Positions 27,052-36,261 of a DNA stretch of 64,000 nt are shown here, one piece after another; the stretch's first letter is position 1, and every line of letters starts with the position of its first letter. Made by a program: the position numbers and the translations under genes. Below the pieces are notes generated by a model. It made no database searches, was not told the DNA's origin, and saw only the letters and a program-made list of their open reading frames with translations. This stretch comes from Streptomyces sp. WMMB303 (GTDB lineage: Bacteria; Actinomycetota; Actinomycetes; Streptomycetales; Streptomycetaceae): assembly GCF_029351045.1 (NCBI RefSeq), contig NZ_JARKIN010000001.1, forward strand, positions 3,460,501-3,524,500, written 5' to 3'.

Positions 27052-28437
27052 TCACTGGTCGGGCAGCGTCCTCATCGTGCGCAGCGGCGAGAGGAAGACC
27101 GGCAGCCATGCCCCGGCGAGCCCGACGGCGCCGACCCACAGGGCCGCCCGCGGCGAGGCGTACTCACCGACCACCGCGGCGATGCCGCCGCCGACGGCCA
27201 GCGCGCCGGTGAACAGGAAGCGGATGGTGGCGTTCATCCGCCCGAGCAGCGGCCCGGGCGTCACCCGCTGCCGGAAGCTGACGAGCAGCACGTTGTCCAC
27301 ACCCATCCGGAAGGTGACCAGCAGCCAGGCCCCGGCCGCGGCCCCCAGCAGCCAGCCGCGGTCCACCAGCGGCACGGTCAGCGCGAACGGCACGGTGCAC
27401 ATGCCGAGGATCCACGGGGCGCGTCCGGGGCCCAGCCGGTCTCCGACCCGCCGTGCGGTCAGTGCGCCGGCGAAGACCCCGATCCCGCCGATGGACAGGA
27501 ACAGACCGACGGCCCACAGGGGCAGGTCCAGTTCGTCCCGGAAGACGACGGGGACCATCGTGGTGATGGTGAAGACGGACAGATTGGTGCAGGAGCCGGC
27601 CAGTGCCACCGGGCGCAGCACCGTGTGCCCGGCGACGAAGCGCACTCCTTCGCCCACCTCCGCCCACAGGGTCTTGCGGCGGTCCCGTTCCGGGGGGATC
27701 TCCTGCTTGCTGATCCTGCCGAGCAGCAGCGCGGAGGAGACGAAGCCGAGCGCGTTGGCCAGCACCGCGACCGGTGCGGTGAGGGCCTGCACCAGGAATC
27801 CGCCGCCGCCCCGGCCGCCGGCCTGGAGGGCGGCGTCCCAGCTGTTGAGCTGCGCGTTGGCGGCCACCAGCCGGTCCCGTCCGACGAGGCCGGGCAGGCA
27901 GCTCTGCGCCGCGACGTCGAAGAACACGGTCGCGCACCCGTTCAGCAGCACCACGGCGTACAGCTGGGTGATGGTCAGGGCGTCGAACAGCGCGGCGAGC
28001 GGTACGGAGCCGAGCAGTACGGCACGGACGACATCGGCGGTGATCATGGTGCGCCGGTAGTGCATCCGGTCCACCCAGGCCCCCGCGGGCAGCCCGATGA
28101 GCAGGAAGGCGACGGTGCTGAGCATGCCGAGCACGCCCACCTGTCCGGCCGAGGCGTCCAGCGTCTCGATGGCCACCAGCGGCAGCGCGATGTAGCCGAT
28201 ATGGGTACCGACCTTGCTGACCACGGCTGCCGAGAACAGCATCCGGAAGTCGTGGTCCCGCATCAGCCCCGACTTCTGCTCCGCGCTGCCGGGCCCGGTG
28301 GGTTTGCCGTCGGCGGCGGGCGCCGGAGCACCCGGCCGGTCCGGGGGCGGACCGGCCGGCGGGACGACGGCCGGCTGCGTGGCGGCCGGTGCGCCGGGGG
28401 CCGGGGAGCGCTCGGTGCTCTCGTGTGCGTCGTTCAC
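27052..28437 (-). CDS. MFS transporter
   Basis: This 461-residue permease is the second MFS protein of the operon. A Pro/Ala-rich leader of about 55 residues precedes the MRDHDFRMLFSAAVVSKVGTHIG start of the transmembrane core. The signature loop between helices 2 and 3 reads GAWVDRMHYRRTM, and about twelve hydrophobic segments follow. GTG 28437 overlaps the stop of the upstream ATP-grasp gene (GTGA). It is related to the MFS_3/tetracycline-exporter-like branch. Two pumps in one operon suggest a toxic product, or separate export of product and precursor. Confidence 0.87.
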   Translation of the reverse strand: MNDAHESTERSPAPGAPAATQPAVVPPAGPPPDRPGAPAPAADGKPTGPGSAEQKSGLMRDHDFRMLFSAAVVSKVGTHIGYIALPLVAIETLDASAGQVGVLGMLSTVAFLLIGLPAGAWVDRMHYRRTMITADVVRAVLLGSVPLAALFDALTITQLYAVVLLNGCATVFFDVAAQSCLPGLVGRDRLVAANAQLNSWDAALQAGGRGGGGFLVQALTAPVAVLANALGFVSSALLLGRISKQEIPPERDRRKTLWAEVGEGVRFVAGHTVLRPVALAGSCTNLSVFTITTMVPVVFRDELDLPLWAVGLFLSIGGIGVFAGALTARRVGDRLGPGRAPWILGMCTVPFALTVPLVDRGWLLGAAAGAWLLVTFRMGVDNVLLVSFRQRVTPGPLLGRMNATIRFLFTGALAVGGGIAAVVGEYASPRAALWVGAVGLAGAWLPVFLSPLRTMRTLPDQ

Positions 28438-29750
28438 CTGGCCACCGCCTCGCTGCCGGAGGCCGGCCGTGCGGTCGCGGCCGTCCGGATGCGCATGGTG
28501 TGCTCGACCTCGTCGCAGCGGGCGCGGGCCGCGGCCGCGTCGGGCGCGGTGGTGATCACATAGCCCATGGCGCGGTCCCAGCCCGCCCGGATCGGCGGCA
28601 CGGTACCGCCCCGGCCCATGGCCAGCATGACGCCGGTGGCCGCCTCGGACAGTTCGGTGAGGCCCGGCACGCCGGGTAACGTCACCCCGTCCGGGGCCCG
28701 CAGCACGGTCACGCCGGACGCCTCCAGCGCCTCGATGCCGTCGAAGCCGGTGATCGTCCCGGGTTGCGGCGCGAAGAACCGTACGGTGGCGGCGGCGACC
28801 GGGTCCGGCGCCTGCTCGGGAAGCGGTTCGAGGCCGAGTGGCACCGAGAGGAACATCCTGGAGAAGTCCAGACCGCAGGCGCGCCGGACGGCGGCGGGTG
28901 CCCCGCCGCCGCCCATCCGGGCGTGCGATTCGAGCATCCTGGGCCCGTCCGGGGTGAGCAGGAACTCGGTGTGGGTGGGGCCCTCCAGCAGTCCGATCTC
29001 CGTGAGCAGCGCCACGGTCTGCTCGTGCAGCTGCTCGGTCCACTCGGCTCCGTAGGTTCCGGGAACGGTGTGCTCCATCTCCACCAGGTGCTCGTCCAGT
29101 ACGGAGGTCATCAGGGCGACGGGCAGATGCCGGCCGGCGGCGGAGAAGGACTCGACGCTGATGATCGGCCCCGCCAGGAACTCCTCGGCGAGGCCGCGCC
29201 GGTGGCCGGCGGCAGTGTACTGCTGCCAACCGCGCCGTGCGCCGTGCTCGTCGTCGGCGAAATGGACGTCCGCGCTGGCGGTGCCGTCCACCGGCTTGAG
29301 GACGATCCGGCCCCCGATCTCCCGCTGGAAGGCGGCGAGCGCGTCCGCGTCCTGGACCACCCGGTGCCGGACGGCGGGCATACCGGCCCGCTCCAGCGCG
29401 GCCCGGGTGCGGGCCTTGTCCTGCAGGATGCCGACGGCCTCGGGGCTGTTGCCGGGCAGTCCGAGTCTGCGGGTCACCTCGGCGGTGGGTACGGCACCGA
29501 CCTCGCTGGTGGTCAGCACCCGTGCGAACGGCCGCTGCGCGTGCAGCGGGGCGAGCACGTCGAACAGCGCGTCGGCGTCGGACAGGTCCGCGTGCTCGAT
29601 CCGCTCGCAGCAGGCGTGCAGCTTCTCCTCGTACATACCGGGGGCGTGGACGAGCACGACGTCCAGGTCCAGCTCGGGCGCTGCCATCACCGAGTGGGAC
29701 TGTCCGCCGACGACCGCGACCCGTCGCCGTGCCGTGCCGGGCGCTGTCAT
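28434..29750 (-). CDS. ATP-grasp carboxylate-amine ligase
   Basis: The protein has 438 residues. An N-terminal Rossmann-like lobe (RRVAVVGGQ, then a lobe around VLTTSEVG) leads to the ATP-grasp fold. ATP lysine lies in GGRIVLKPVDGTAS, the hinge is LAEEFLAGPIISVES, and the metal-binding strand is THTEFLLTPDGPRMLESHARMGGG. This architecture matches BacD-like/PurK-like L-amino-acid ligases that activate a carboxylate as acyl-phosphate. ATG 29750 overlaps the upstream ATP-grasp stop. It carries a TTA leucine codon at 28679-28677, which is rare in this genome type. The likely job is coupling an amino acid or amine to the NRPS product. Confidence 0.85.
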   Translation of the reverse strand: MTAPGTARRRVAVVGGQSHSVMAAPELDLDVVLVHAPGMYEEKLHACCERIEHADLSDADALFDVLAPLHAQRPFARVLTTSEVGAVPTAEVTRRLGLPGNSPEAVGILQDKARTRAALERAGMPAVRHRVVQDADALAAFQREIGGRIVLKPVDGTASADVHFADDEHGARRGWQQYTAAGHRRGLAEEFLAGPIISVESFSAAGRHLPVALMTSVLDEHLVEMEHTVPGTYGAEWTEQLHEQTVALLTEIGLLEGPTHTEFLLTPDGPRMLESHARMGGGGAPAAVRRACGLDFSRMFLSVPLGLEPLPEQAPDPVAAATVRFFAPQPGTITGFDGIEALEASGVTVLRAPDGVTLPGVPGLTELSEAATGVMLAMGRGGTVPPIRAGWDRAMGYVITTAPDAAAARARCDEVEHTMRIRTAATARPASGSEAVAR

Positions 29751-31039
29751 TCGGTCTCCAGACGCAGGGTGCCGGTCAGTTCGCGGAAGGCGGGGTCGAG
29801 CAGCTCCGTCCGCTCGACGGTGTAGATGAGGTGGCCGTGGCCCTGGAAGGTGCGCGGCGGTACCAGCAGGTCCTCGCCCGGCTTGCGGTAGATCTCCACC
29901 TCGTCCACGCGGGGATCGGCGCGGACCTCCTCCAGGCCGGTGGCGCCGGTGAAGGTGCCCGCCCGCCGGGGGAAGATGTTCCAGAAGCCGACGGGGACCG
30001 GTTCCGGCCGCGGCTCGATGTGCGGGGCCCGGCCGCAGGCCAGGTCCAGTACCGCGGCCACCATGTCGACGCCGGTGGAGAGCTGGACCGAGCGGTATAT
30101 CGGCCCGCCGCCCATCCGGGCCGCGGCCTCCAGCACCACGGGCTGCGGAGGGTCGGCCGGATCGTTCTCGGCGCCGCGCAGCCGGAACTCCACATGGGTG
30201 GCGCCGGTGCGGATGTCCAGCGCCCGGTGCACCGCCGCGGTGGCCTCCTCGACGGCCTTGACCGTCGCGGCGGGCAGCCTGGTGGGGGTGCAGGCGTAGA
30301 CCTCCTCGAAGGTGGGGCCGGTCGGCAGCGGCTTGTCGTGAATCGCCAGGACCGTGCCCGCGCCCTCGTGCACCACCGACTCGACGCAGATCTCCGTGCC
30401 CGGCACGAACTCCTCCAGCAGCAGACCGCCCCCGTACTCGCGCTGCGCGGACTCGTGCAGCGGGTCGTAGGTGAACCCGTCCCAGGCCCCGGCACGGAAG
30501 GTGTCGAAGTACTCGGCCAGTTCGTCCTCGTCGGCGACGCTGCGCACGAACATGCTGCCGGTGCCCAGCACGGGCTTCATGACGAGCGGGAAGCCGGTGT
30601 GCCGAGCCACCTCGCGGGCCTCCTGGCGGGAGCGCGCCAGGCCGTGCCGCGGCTGCGGCACCCCGCCCTCGGTGAACGCCCGGCGCATCTGCCACTTGTC
30701 CCGGGCCAGGCGGGCCGTGCGTTCCGGCACCCCGGGCAGGCCGAACTCGGCGGCGACGCGGGCGACGGCGGGCACCGGCGCCTCGGCGAAGGTGACCACC
30801 GCCGTGAACGGTTCGCTCTCCTCGGCGGCCAGCCGGCGGGCCGCGGTGAGGGTCTCCTCGATGCTGCTGGTGTCGGCGATCTCCACCCGGTCGACGTAGT
30901 CCGCCTCCCAGTCCGGATCCTTCATCACCAGCAGCAGCCGCTCGCCGTGCTGCCGGGCGTACTCGCGGGCACGGGCGAGATGGCGTCTGCGGCTGAGGTT
31001 CTTCTTGTGCAGCACAAGGATGCTCATGGCGGTGGACAC
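29747..31039 (-). CDS. ATP-grasp carboxylate-amine ligase
   Basis: This 430-residue enzyme has the same general fold as its downstream neighbour but is clearly diverged. ATP lysine lies in GFPLVMKPVLGTGSMF, the hinge is LLLEEFVPGTEICVESVV, and the metal-binding strand is ATHVEFRLRGAE...VLEAAARMGGGP. The beginning (SILVLHKKNLSRRR) is a nucleotide-binding-type lobe. GTG 31039 has GGAAGG almost adjacent. ATG 31027 is an in-frame alternative, but its spacing is long. Two consecutive ligases suggest two sequential amide bonds or a paired substrate choice; this is inference. Confidence 0.84.
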   Translation of the reverse strand: MSTAMSILVLHKKNLSRRRHLARAREYARQHGERLLLVMKDPDWEADYVDRVEIADTSSIEETLTAARRLAAEESEPFTAVVTFAEAPVPAVARVAAEFGLPGVPERTARLARDKWQMRRAFTEGGVPQPRHGLARSRQEAREVARHTGFPLVMKPVLGTGSMFVRSVADEDELAEYFDTFRAGAWDGFTYDPLHESAQREYGGGLLLEEFVPGTEICVESVVHEGAGTVLAIHDKPLPTGPTFEEVYACTPTRLPAATVKAVEEATAAVHRALDIRTGATHVEFRLRGAENDPADPPQPVVLEAAARMGGGPIYRSVQLSTGVDMVAAVLDLACGRAPHIEPRPEPVPVGFWNIFPRRAGTFTGATGLEEVRADPRVDEVEIYRKPGEDLLVPPRTFQGHGHLIYTVERTELLDPAFRELTGTLRLETE

Positions 31040-31129
31040 TGCCTTCCGTTCGCGGACTGAGACAGGTGGAGGGGCCTGAGACGGATGCGGGGCGGATGCG
31101 CGGGCGCGGCCGGGGTGGCGGGCCGCGGG

Positions 31130-31984
31130 TCAGCCGAGCGCGGTCAGCGTCGCGTACTGCTCGTCGCTGAGGGAGAGCTCTGCGACGCTCACGTTCTCCT
31201 CCAGATGCCCCAGTGACGAAGTGCCGGGGATGGGGATCACGACCGGTGAGCGGTGCAGCAGCCACGCCAGGGACACCTGGGCGGCGGTCGCCCCCAGTTC
31301 GGCGGCGACGGCTGCCAGGGAACCGCCGGACGCGGCCAGTTGCCCGCTGGCGATCGGCAGCCACGGGATGAAGGCGATGTTCTCCCGGGTGCAGTACTCC
31401 AGCACGTCGTCGTGCCTGCGCTCGGTGAGGTTGTAGAGGTTCTGCACGCTGGCCACCTCGATGCTGCTCCGGGCCCGCTCCAACTGCTCGACGGAGACCT
31501 CGGACAGACCGATGTGCCGGATCTTGCCCTCCTGCCGCAGCTGTGCGAGGACGCCGAACTGCTCCTCCTCGGGCACCTGCGGGTCGATCCGGTGCAGCTG
31601 GAAGAGGTCGATCCGGTCGAGCCGGAGCCGACGCAGGCTCAGCTCGCACTGCTGGCGCAGGTACTCCGGCCGCCCCAGCGGCTTCCACTCGCGCGCCGAG
31701 GGCCTGCTCTGGCCGGCCTTGGTGCCGATCACCAGCCCCTCCGGGTACGGGTGCAGGGCCTCGGCCAGCTGCTCCTCGTTGGTGCCCGGGCCGTAGGCGT
31801 CGGCCGTGTCGATGAAGGTGACGCCCAGTTCGACCGCGCGCTGTGCCACCTTCAGCGCGCCGGCCGGGTCCGCGGGCAGCCCCCAGTCGCCCGGCCCGGT
31901 CAGCCGCATGGCGCCGAACCCGAGTCGGCCGACGGTCAGCTCGCCGCCGATGGCGAAGGTGCGGGGATTGCGGGTGGTGGTCAT
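31130..31984 (-). CDS. Aldo/keto reductase
   Basis: This 284-residue NADPH-dependent aldo/keto reductase has its catalytic tetrad visible: D59 and Y64 in FIDTADAYG, K88 in IGTKAG, and H130 in FQLHRID. The cofactor-loop segment VIPIPGTSSLGHLEENV is intact near the C-terminus. It resembles the AKR13/YajO-type single-domain enzymes often found in secondary metabolism. It sits in the operon between the quinone oxidoreductase gene and the ATP-grasp genes, separated by 57 and 90 bases. The probable role is reduction of an aldehyde or ketone on the sugar-like precursor. Confidence 0.93.
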   Translation of the reverse strand: MTTTRNPRTFAIGGELTVGRLGFGAMRLTGPGDWGLPADPAGALKVAQRAVELGVTFIDTADAYGPGTNEEQLAEALHPYPEGLVIGTKAGQSRPSAREWKPLGRPEYLRQQCELSLRRLRLDRIDLFQLHRIDPQVPEEEQFGVLAQLRQEGKIRHIGLSEVSVEQLERARSSIEVASVQNLYNLTERRHDDVLEYCTRENIAFIPWLPIASGQLAASGGSLAAVAAELGATAAQVSLAWLLHRSPVVIPIPGTSSLGHLEENVSVAELSLSDEQYATLTALG

Positions 31985-32041
31985 GGAGTTTCTCCGTTCC
32001 TGTACCGATGCGACATACGTGTGGGGCGGCCTGCCGGGGGG

Positions 32042-33064
32042 CTACGTGCCGGCTGGATCCGGCGGCTCGGTGGTGAGCAGCAGCTTCCCGGTGGTGCTCC
32101 GGCTCTCCAGGGCGCGGTGCGCCTCGGCGGCGCGCTCCAGCGGATGGCTGCCGCCGGCATGGACCGGGCAGCGCCCGTCGGCGACGTACCGGAACAGCGC
32201 CTCGGCCCGGGCAGTGAGCTGTTGCGTCGTGCGGATGTGGTGGTCGAGGTTGGGACGGGTGAGAAAGACGGACCCGGCAGTGTTCAGGCGCTGCGGGTCC
32301 ACCGGCGGTACCGCTCCTCCGGCCTGGCCGAACAGGGCGAGCGTGCCGCAGGGCCGCAGCACGGAGAGACTGGTGTCGAACGTGGGTGCGCCGACTCCGT
32401 CGTAGACCGCTGCCACCCCCTCCCCATCGGTCAACTCCCTGACCGTCGCGGCGAGATCCCCGTCCACCCCGGCATCCCCGGCGCTCCCCCCGTCGCGCCG
32501 CAGCACCTGCCAGGCGCCCGCCGCCCGGGCCGCCTGTTCCTTCTCGGTGGACGACACCGTACCGATGACTCGTCCGCCGCGCAGGTGAACGAAACGGGTC
32601 AAGAGCAACCCCATGCCGCCGGCCGCCGCATGGACCAGCACCGTGTCACCGGGCCGCACCGGGTAGGTCTCGTGCGTCAGATAGTGCGCCGTCATCCCCT
32701 GCAACAGCACCGCCGCCGCATCCCGCGAGGTCAGAGCTTCGGGCACGCGCACCACGCGGTGCGCGGGCACCACCGCCCGCTCCGCGTAGCCGCCCGGCTG
32801 GTTCGCCCACGCCACGCGCTCTCCCGGCCGGGGACCGTCCTCGGCGCCCTCGCCCGCGGCCAGCACCGTGCCCGCGGCCTCGACACCCGGCACGAACGGC
32901 AGCACGCCGGGATAGACCCCCGAACGCCGGTAGATGTCGATGAAGTTGACGCCCGCGGCCTCCACCGCGATCAGCAGCTCCCCCGGTCCCGGAAGCGGAT
33001 CGGGTACGTCGGCCACCCGCAGCACCCGCGGGCCGCCGTGCTCCCGCACGAGCACCGCCCTCAC
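32042..33064 (-). CDS. Zinc-free quinone oxidoreductase-like MDR protein
   Basis: This 340-residue medium-chain dehydrogenase/reductase of the QOR type has the GroES-like half (AGVNFIDIYRRSGVYP), a Rossmann half with VLVHAAAGGMGLLL, and no zinc-ligand cysteines. It reduces quinones or enones with NADPH. GTG 33064 overlaps the upstream stop as GTGA and has GGAGGT nine bases ahead, and the protein then begins as the family usually does (VRAVLVREHGG). ATG 33088 in frame would add eight residues. It may act as a stand-alone enoyl reductase in the pathway. Confidence 0.92.
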   Translation of the reverse strand: MRAVLVREHGGPRVLRVADVPDPLPGPGELLIAVEAAGVNFIDIYRRSGVYPGVLPFVPGVEAAGTVLAAGEGAEDGPRPGERVAWANQPGGYAERAVVPAHRVVRVPEALTSRDAAAVLLQGMTAHYLTHETYPVRPGDTVLVHAAAGGMGLLLTRFVHLRGGRVIGTVSSTEKEQAARAAGAWQVLRRDGGSAGDAGVDGDLAATVRELTDGEGVAAVYDGVGAPTFDTSLSVLRPCGTLALFGQAGGAVPPVDPQRLNTAGSVFLTRPNLDHHIRTTQQLTARAEALFRYVADGRCPVHAGGSHPLERAAEAHRALESRSTTGKLLLTTEPPDPAGT

Positions 33065-34101
33065 GCCGGCTTCACCTCCGTCAGCCATGGCGAGGCGCCC
33101 GCCATCCCGCGCACCAGCTGCCGGTAGGTCTCCAGCAGCCGCCGGGCCACGGGCCCGGGGGCCGCTTCCCCGGCCGGGCGGGCGCCGGTCCCGCCGACCG
33201 GCATCCCGTCGATCGCGGCCACCGGGAGGATCTCCCAGGCCGTTCCCATGAAGAAGATCTCGTCGGCCAGGTACAGCTCGCTGCGGTCCACCTCCCGCTC
33301 CTCCACCGGGATGCCGAGGTCCCTGGCGAGGCTCAGCACCGTGTCCCGGGTGATGCCGGGCAGCACCCCGCTGCTGAGCGAGGGGGTCAGCAGCGTGCCG
33401 TCCCGGACGAGGGCCACGCAGGCGCTGGCACCCTCGGCGACCTGGCCGCGCTCGTTGAGCATGATCGGCCAGTCGTGGCCGTTCTCCCGCACCTCCATCA
33501 GCGCCATGCGGCCGTTGTGGTAGTTGGAGAACGCCTTCGCCCGCGGTGGCATCGCGGCCTCGCCGATCCGCCGCCAGGAGCTGACGGCGGCGCGGCAGCC
33601 CCGCACCGACTCCAGCGAGCTGTCGAACGTCCAGGAGTCCACGGCCACCTCGCAGCGGGCGTCCGCGGGAACCATCGCCTCGCGCACGATGCCCTCCGGG
33701 AACGCCCAGGGGCGCAGATACACGTCCTGCCGGAAACCGTTGGCCACCAGCAGCTCCAACACCGCATCCCGCAGCCGGCCGGTGTCGTACGGAAGGGTGA
33801 GCCGGCACAGCCGGGCCGACTCGGCGAACCTCCGCAGATGGTCGTCGAGCCGGAAGACGAGCAGCCGCTCCCCGTCGGCGGCGAGGTAGCCCTTGATGCC
33901 CTCGAAGACGGCGGCCACCGAGGCGTGGCCGACCGCGTTGACATGCACCCGGGCCTCGTCCCAGGGCACCAGGGCACCCGAGCGCCACAGCCACGCGGGG
34001 TGCGCGGCACCGGAGCCGGCGAGCGCACCCATCTGCCGCGGCTCGCCCCCGTGCCCACGGTCCATGTCCGTCACGCTGGTCACACCGGTCATGCTGTTCA
34101 T
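33061..34101 (-). CDS. Class IV (branched-chain type) aminotransferase
   Basis: This 346-residue PLP enzyme is of the IlvE fold. The PLP lysine is K189 in RAKAFSNYHNG. EGIKGY lies near the start of the fold. VAEGASACVALVRDG and PGITRDTVLSLARDLGI are standard IlvE segments. It converts an alpha-keto acid to an amino acid with glutamate as donor, or the reverse. In this context it could turn the alpha-keto acid produced by the NeuB-like synthase into a non-proteinogenic amino acid. ATG 34101 overlaps the upstream stop (ATGA). Confidence 0.92.
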   Translation of the reverse strand: MNSMTGVTSVTDMDRGHGGEPRQMGALAGSGAAHPAWLWRSGALVPWDEARVHVNAVGHASVAAVFEGIKGYLAADGERLLVFRLDDHLRRFAESARLCRLTLPYDTGRLRDAVLELLVANGFRQDVYLRPWAFPEGIVREAMVPADARCEVAVDSWTFDSSLESVRGCRAAVSSWRRIGEAAMPPRAKAFSNYHNGRMALMEVRENGHDWPIMLNERGQVAEGASACVALVRDGTLLTPSLSSGVLPGITRDTVLSLARDLGIPVEEREVDRSELYLADEIFFMGTAWEILPVAAIDGMPVGGTGARPAGEAAPGPVARRLLETYRQLVRGMAGASPWLTEVKPA

Positions 34102-34865
34102 ACGGCGAACCCTTCGCTGGTCTCGTGTCCGACGCCGCCGAACGGGGCCGTCAGCCGGTAGTCGGCAAGGCTGTCCAACACGACGTCGGCCTCGGAGAGA
34201 TCCGCGGGACCGCCCGCGGCGTTGTCCACCGCCACGCACCACACGCCGGCCGCCCGCGCCGCCCGCACCCCCACCGTCGAGTCCTCGAACGCCACGGCCT
34301 CGGCGGCCCGGCACCCCAGCCTGCGCAGCGCCAGCAGATACGGCTCGGGATGGGGCTTGGGCCGCCGCACCTGGTCACCGGTGACCAACAGTGCGAACAG
34401 CTCCCGCACGGCGAGCCGTTCCAGATGCCCGAAGACCCAGGCGGCCGGACCGCTGGAGACCACGGCGGCCGGTACGCCGGTCCGCGCGGCCTCCTGAAGC
34501 AGTTCCCGGGCGCCGGGCCGCAGCGGCTCCCGGGTGCACAGTTCGCGTTTGCGCCACCGCCGGCGCGCCAGCAGTTCGGCGGCCCGGGCGGTAGTGCCGC
34601 CACCGGCGTATGCGGCGTCGTCGGCCTGGTCGGGCTCCCCGGCCAGCAGGCGGCGGAGGGCCAGGAGTTCGCCGTCCTCCCGGCCGACCATCTCCCGCCA
34701 GGTGCGGTCCGGGAACGTGCGCCCGTGTTCGGCGTACAGTTCGCACCACGCCCGGTGGCCGGCCGCCTCCGTGTCGCAGAGCAGCCCGTCGAAGTCGAAC
34801 AGCACGACGCCGGGGAGCCGTTCGCCTTCCCGTGGCCGTCCCGGTGCTCCCGGTACGGCGCTCAT
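34098..34865 (-). CDS. HAD-superfamily phosphatase
   Basis: This 255-residue HAD hydrolase is of the beta-phosphoglucomutase/phosphatase subfamily. Motif I is FDFDGLLCD (nucleophile D24, acid D26), motif II is VVSSGP, motif III lysine is in RRPKPHPEPY, and motif IV is VAFEDSTVGVRAA. The alpha-helical cap lies between motifs I and II. It probably removes phosphate from a sugar-phosphate intermediate, matching the transketolase and aldolase genes in the operon. ATG 34865 overlaps the upstream stop (ATGA). Confidence 0.93.
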   Translation of the reverse strand: MSAVPGAPGRPREGERLPGVVLFDFDGLLCDTEAAGHRAWCELYAEHGRTFPDRTWREMVGREDGELLALRRLLAGEPDQADDAAYAGGGTTARAAELLARRRWRKRELCTREPLRPGARELLQEAARTGVPAAVVSSGPAAWVFGHLERLAVRELFALLVTGDQVRRPKPHPEPYLLALRRLGCRAAEAVAFEDSTVGVRAARAAGVWCVAVDNAAGGPADLSEADVVLDSLADYRLTAPFGGVGHETSEGFAV

Positions 34866-36259
34866 CTCGCTCCCCTCCCCGCGGCCACGGCCGGCTCGGC
34901 GACCGGGGCCGGGGCCGGGCCCAGCAGCGTGTCCGTGTACGGGCCGGCGAACATCCCCGACGGGTCGAGCCGGGAGCGCACCCGCTGGAACTCCGCCCAG
35001 CCCGGGTACCGCCCCGCCAACACCTCGGCGGTCGCGGTGTGCGCCTTGCCCCAGTGCGGCCGGGCCCCGTGGTCGCGCAGCACCGGCTCGACGGCCCGCA
35101 GGATCTCCACCTGCCCGGCGGCGCGCGGCACCGTGAGATTGACGTACCCGGTCGGCCGCCCGTACGCCGGGGAGAGTGGGACATCGTCGGCGGCACCGAC
35201 CCGAACCAGCACCGAGTAGGGCGAATAGATGCCCAGTTGGCGCAGTACGGTCCGCAGCGCGCGCAACGCGTCGGGGGTGCGCTCCAGCGGCAGCGCGTGC
35301 TCCATCGCCAGGAACCGCACGGGCTGCGCGAAGGTGAAGACGCGGTGGCTGGCGTCCACATACGGGCCGTCCGGCCACAGCCCGCCCAGCCGGGCGGTGA
35401 GCCGGGGCACGGCCTCCGCACCGGCGAGCCGCGCCGCCTGCCCGGTCACTCCGCACCGAACCTCGTCAAGCGTCGCCGCCAGCCGCCGGAATCCCGCTCC
35501 CGGCGTGACCGGCTCGTCGGTCCGGTCGACGGAGCGCACGGTCACCTGGTCCGACCAGGGAAGCCAACCGAGGCTGGGGTGCTCACTGCCCGCCGCCCAG
35601 TCCTCGAACCGCTCCAGCAGGGCGTCCAGCCGCTCGGTCGCCGACTCCGACCGCAGCCGGAACTGCGGTACGCAGCGCAGCGTGACCGTACTGAGGACGC
35701 CGAGGGTGCCCAGCCCGCAGCGCACGGCGCCCCACAGTTCCGCCTCGTCCCCGGGCCCTACGCCGCGTACCCTGCCGTCGGCCGTCACCAACCGCACCCG
35801 GGTGACGTCGCCGGAGAGTGCCCGATGCCGCAGCCCGGTGCCGTGGTTGCCGGTCGACAGCGCGCCGCCGACGGTCTGCTCGGCCAGGGTGCCGATGTTG
35901 GGCAGCGCCATGCCGCGGCGGTGCAGCCCTGCGCACAGCTCGGTGAACCGGGTGCCCGCGCGGACCGTCACCTCGCCCGCCGCGGTGTCCAGCGCGACGA
36001 TGCCGGTGTACCCGGTCAGGTCGATCAGGGCCCCGGAGGTGGGCACCAGCCGGTTGAACGAGTGCCCCGTGCCGGCGGCCCGCACGGACAGTCCGTCGCG
36101 TGCCGCCTTCCGTACCGCCCGGACCAGCTCTTCCTCACCGGTGGGCCGCACCGTCCGGGCGGGCGCGCACTCCACCGTGCCGGCCCAGGTGCGCCATCGG
36201 GAGTCGCGCAGCACTCCCCGGCCCGCGGCCGGCTGCCGCGCCGTCGTCACGCTCGTCAT
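34862..36259 (-). CDS. FAD-linked sugar-lactone/alditol oxidase
   Basis: This 465-residue enzyme is of the L-gulonolactone/D-arabinono-1,4-lactone oxidase family. The FAD-binding PCMH domain contains AAGTGHSFN with H66 at the covalent-flavin position. VGGALSTGNHGTG and WGAVRCGLGTLGV are standard FAD-domain segments. The ALO C-terminal domain ends with the conserved HWGK (about 415). It would oxidise an alditol or aldonolactone with O2. ATG 36259 lies 2 bases after the rfbD-like stop; a GTG 36265 that overlaps the stop is an alternative. It supports a sugar-derived building block. Confidence 0.9.
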   Translation of the reverse strand: MTSVTTARQPAAGRGVLRDSRWRTWAGTVECAPARTVRPTGEEELVRAVRKAARDGLSVRAAGTGHSFNRLVPTSGALIDLTGYTGIVALDTAAGEVTVRAGTRFTELCAGLHRRGMALPNIGTLAEQTVGGALSTGNHGTGLRHRALSGDVTRVRLVTADGRVRGVGPGDEAELWGAVRCGLGTLGVLSTVTLRCVPQFRLRSESATERLDALLERFEDWAAGSEHPSLGWLPWSDQVTVRSVDRTDEPVTPGAGFRRLAATLDEVRCGVTGQAARLAGAEAVPRLTARLGGLWPDGPYVDASHRVFTFAQPVRFLAMEHALPLERTPDALRALRTVLRQLGIYSPYSVLVRVGAADDVPLSPAYGRPTGYVNLTVPRAAGQVEILRAVEPVLRDHGARPHWGKAHTATAEVLAGRYPGWAEFQRVRSRLDPSGMFAGPYTDTLLGPAPAPVAEPAVAAGRGAR

Positions 36260-36261
36260 CG

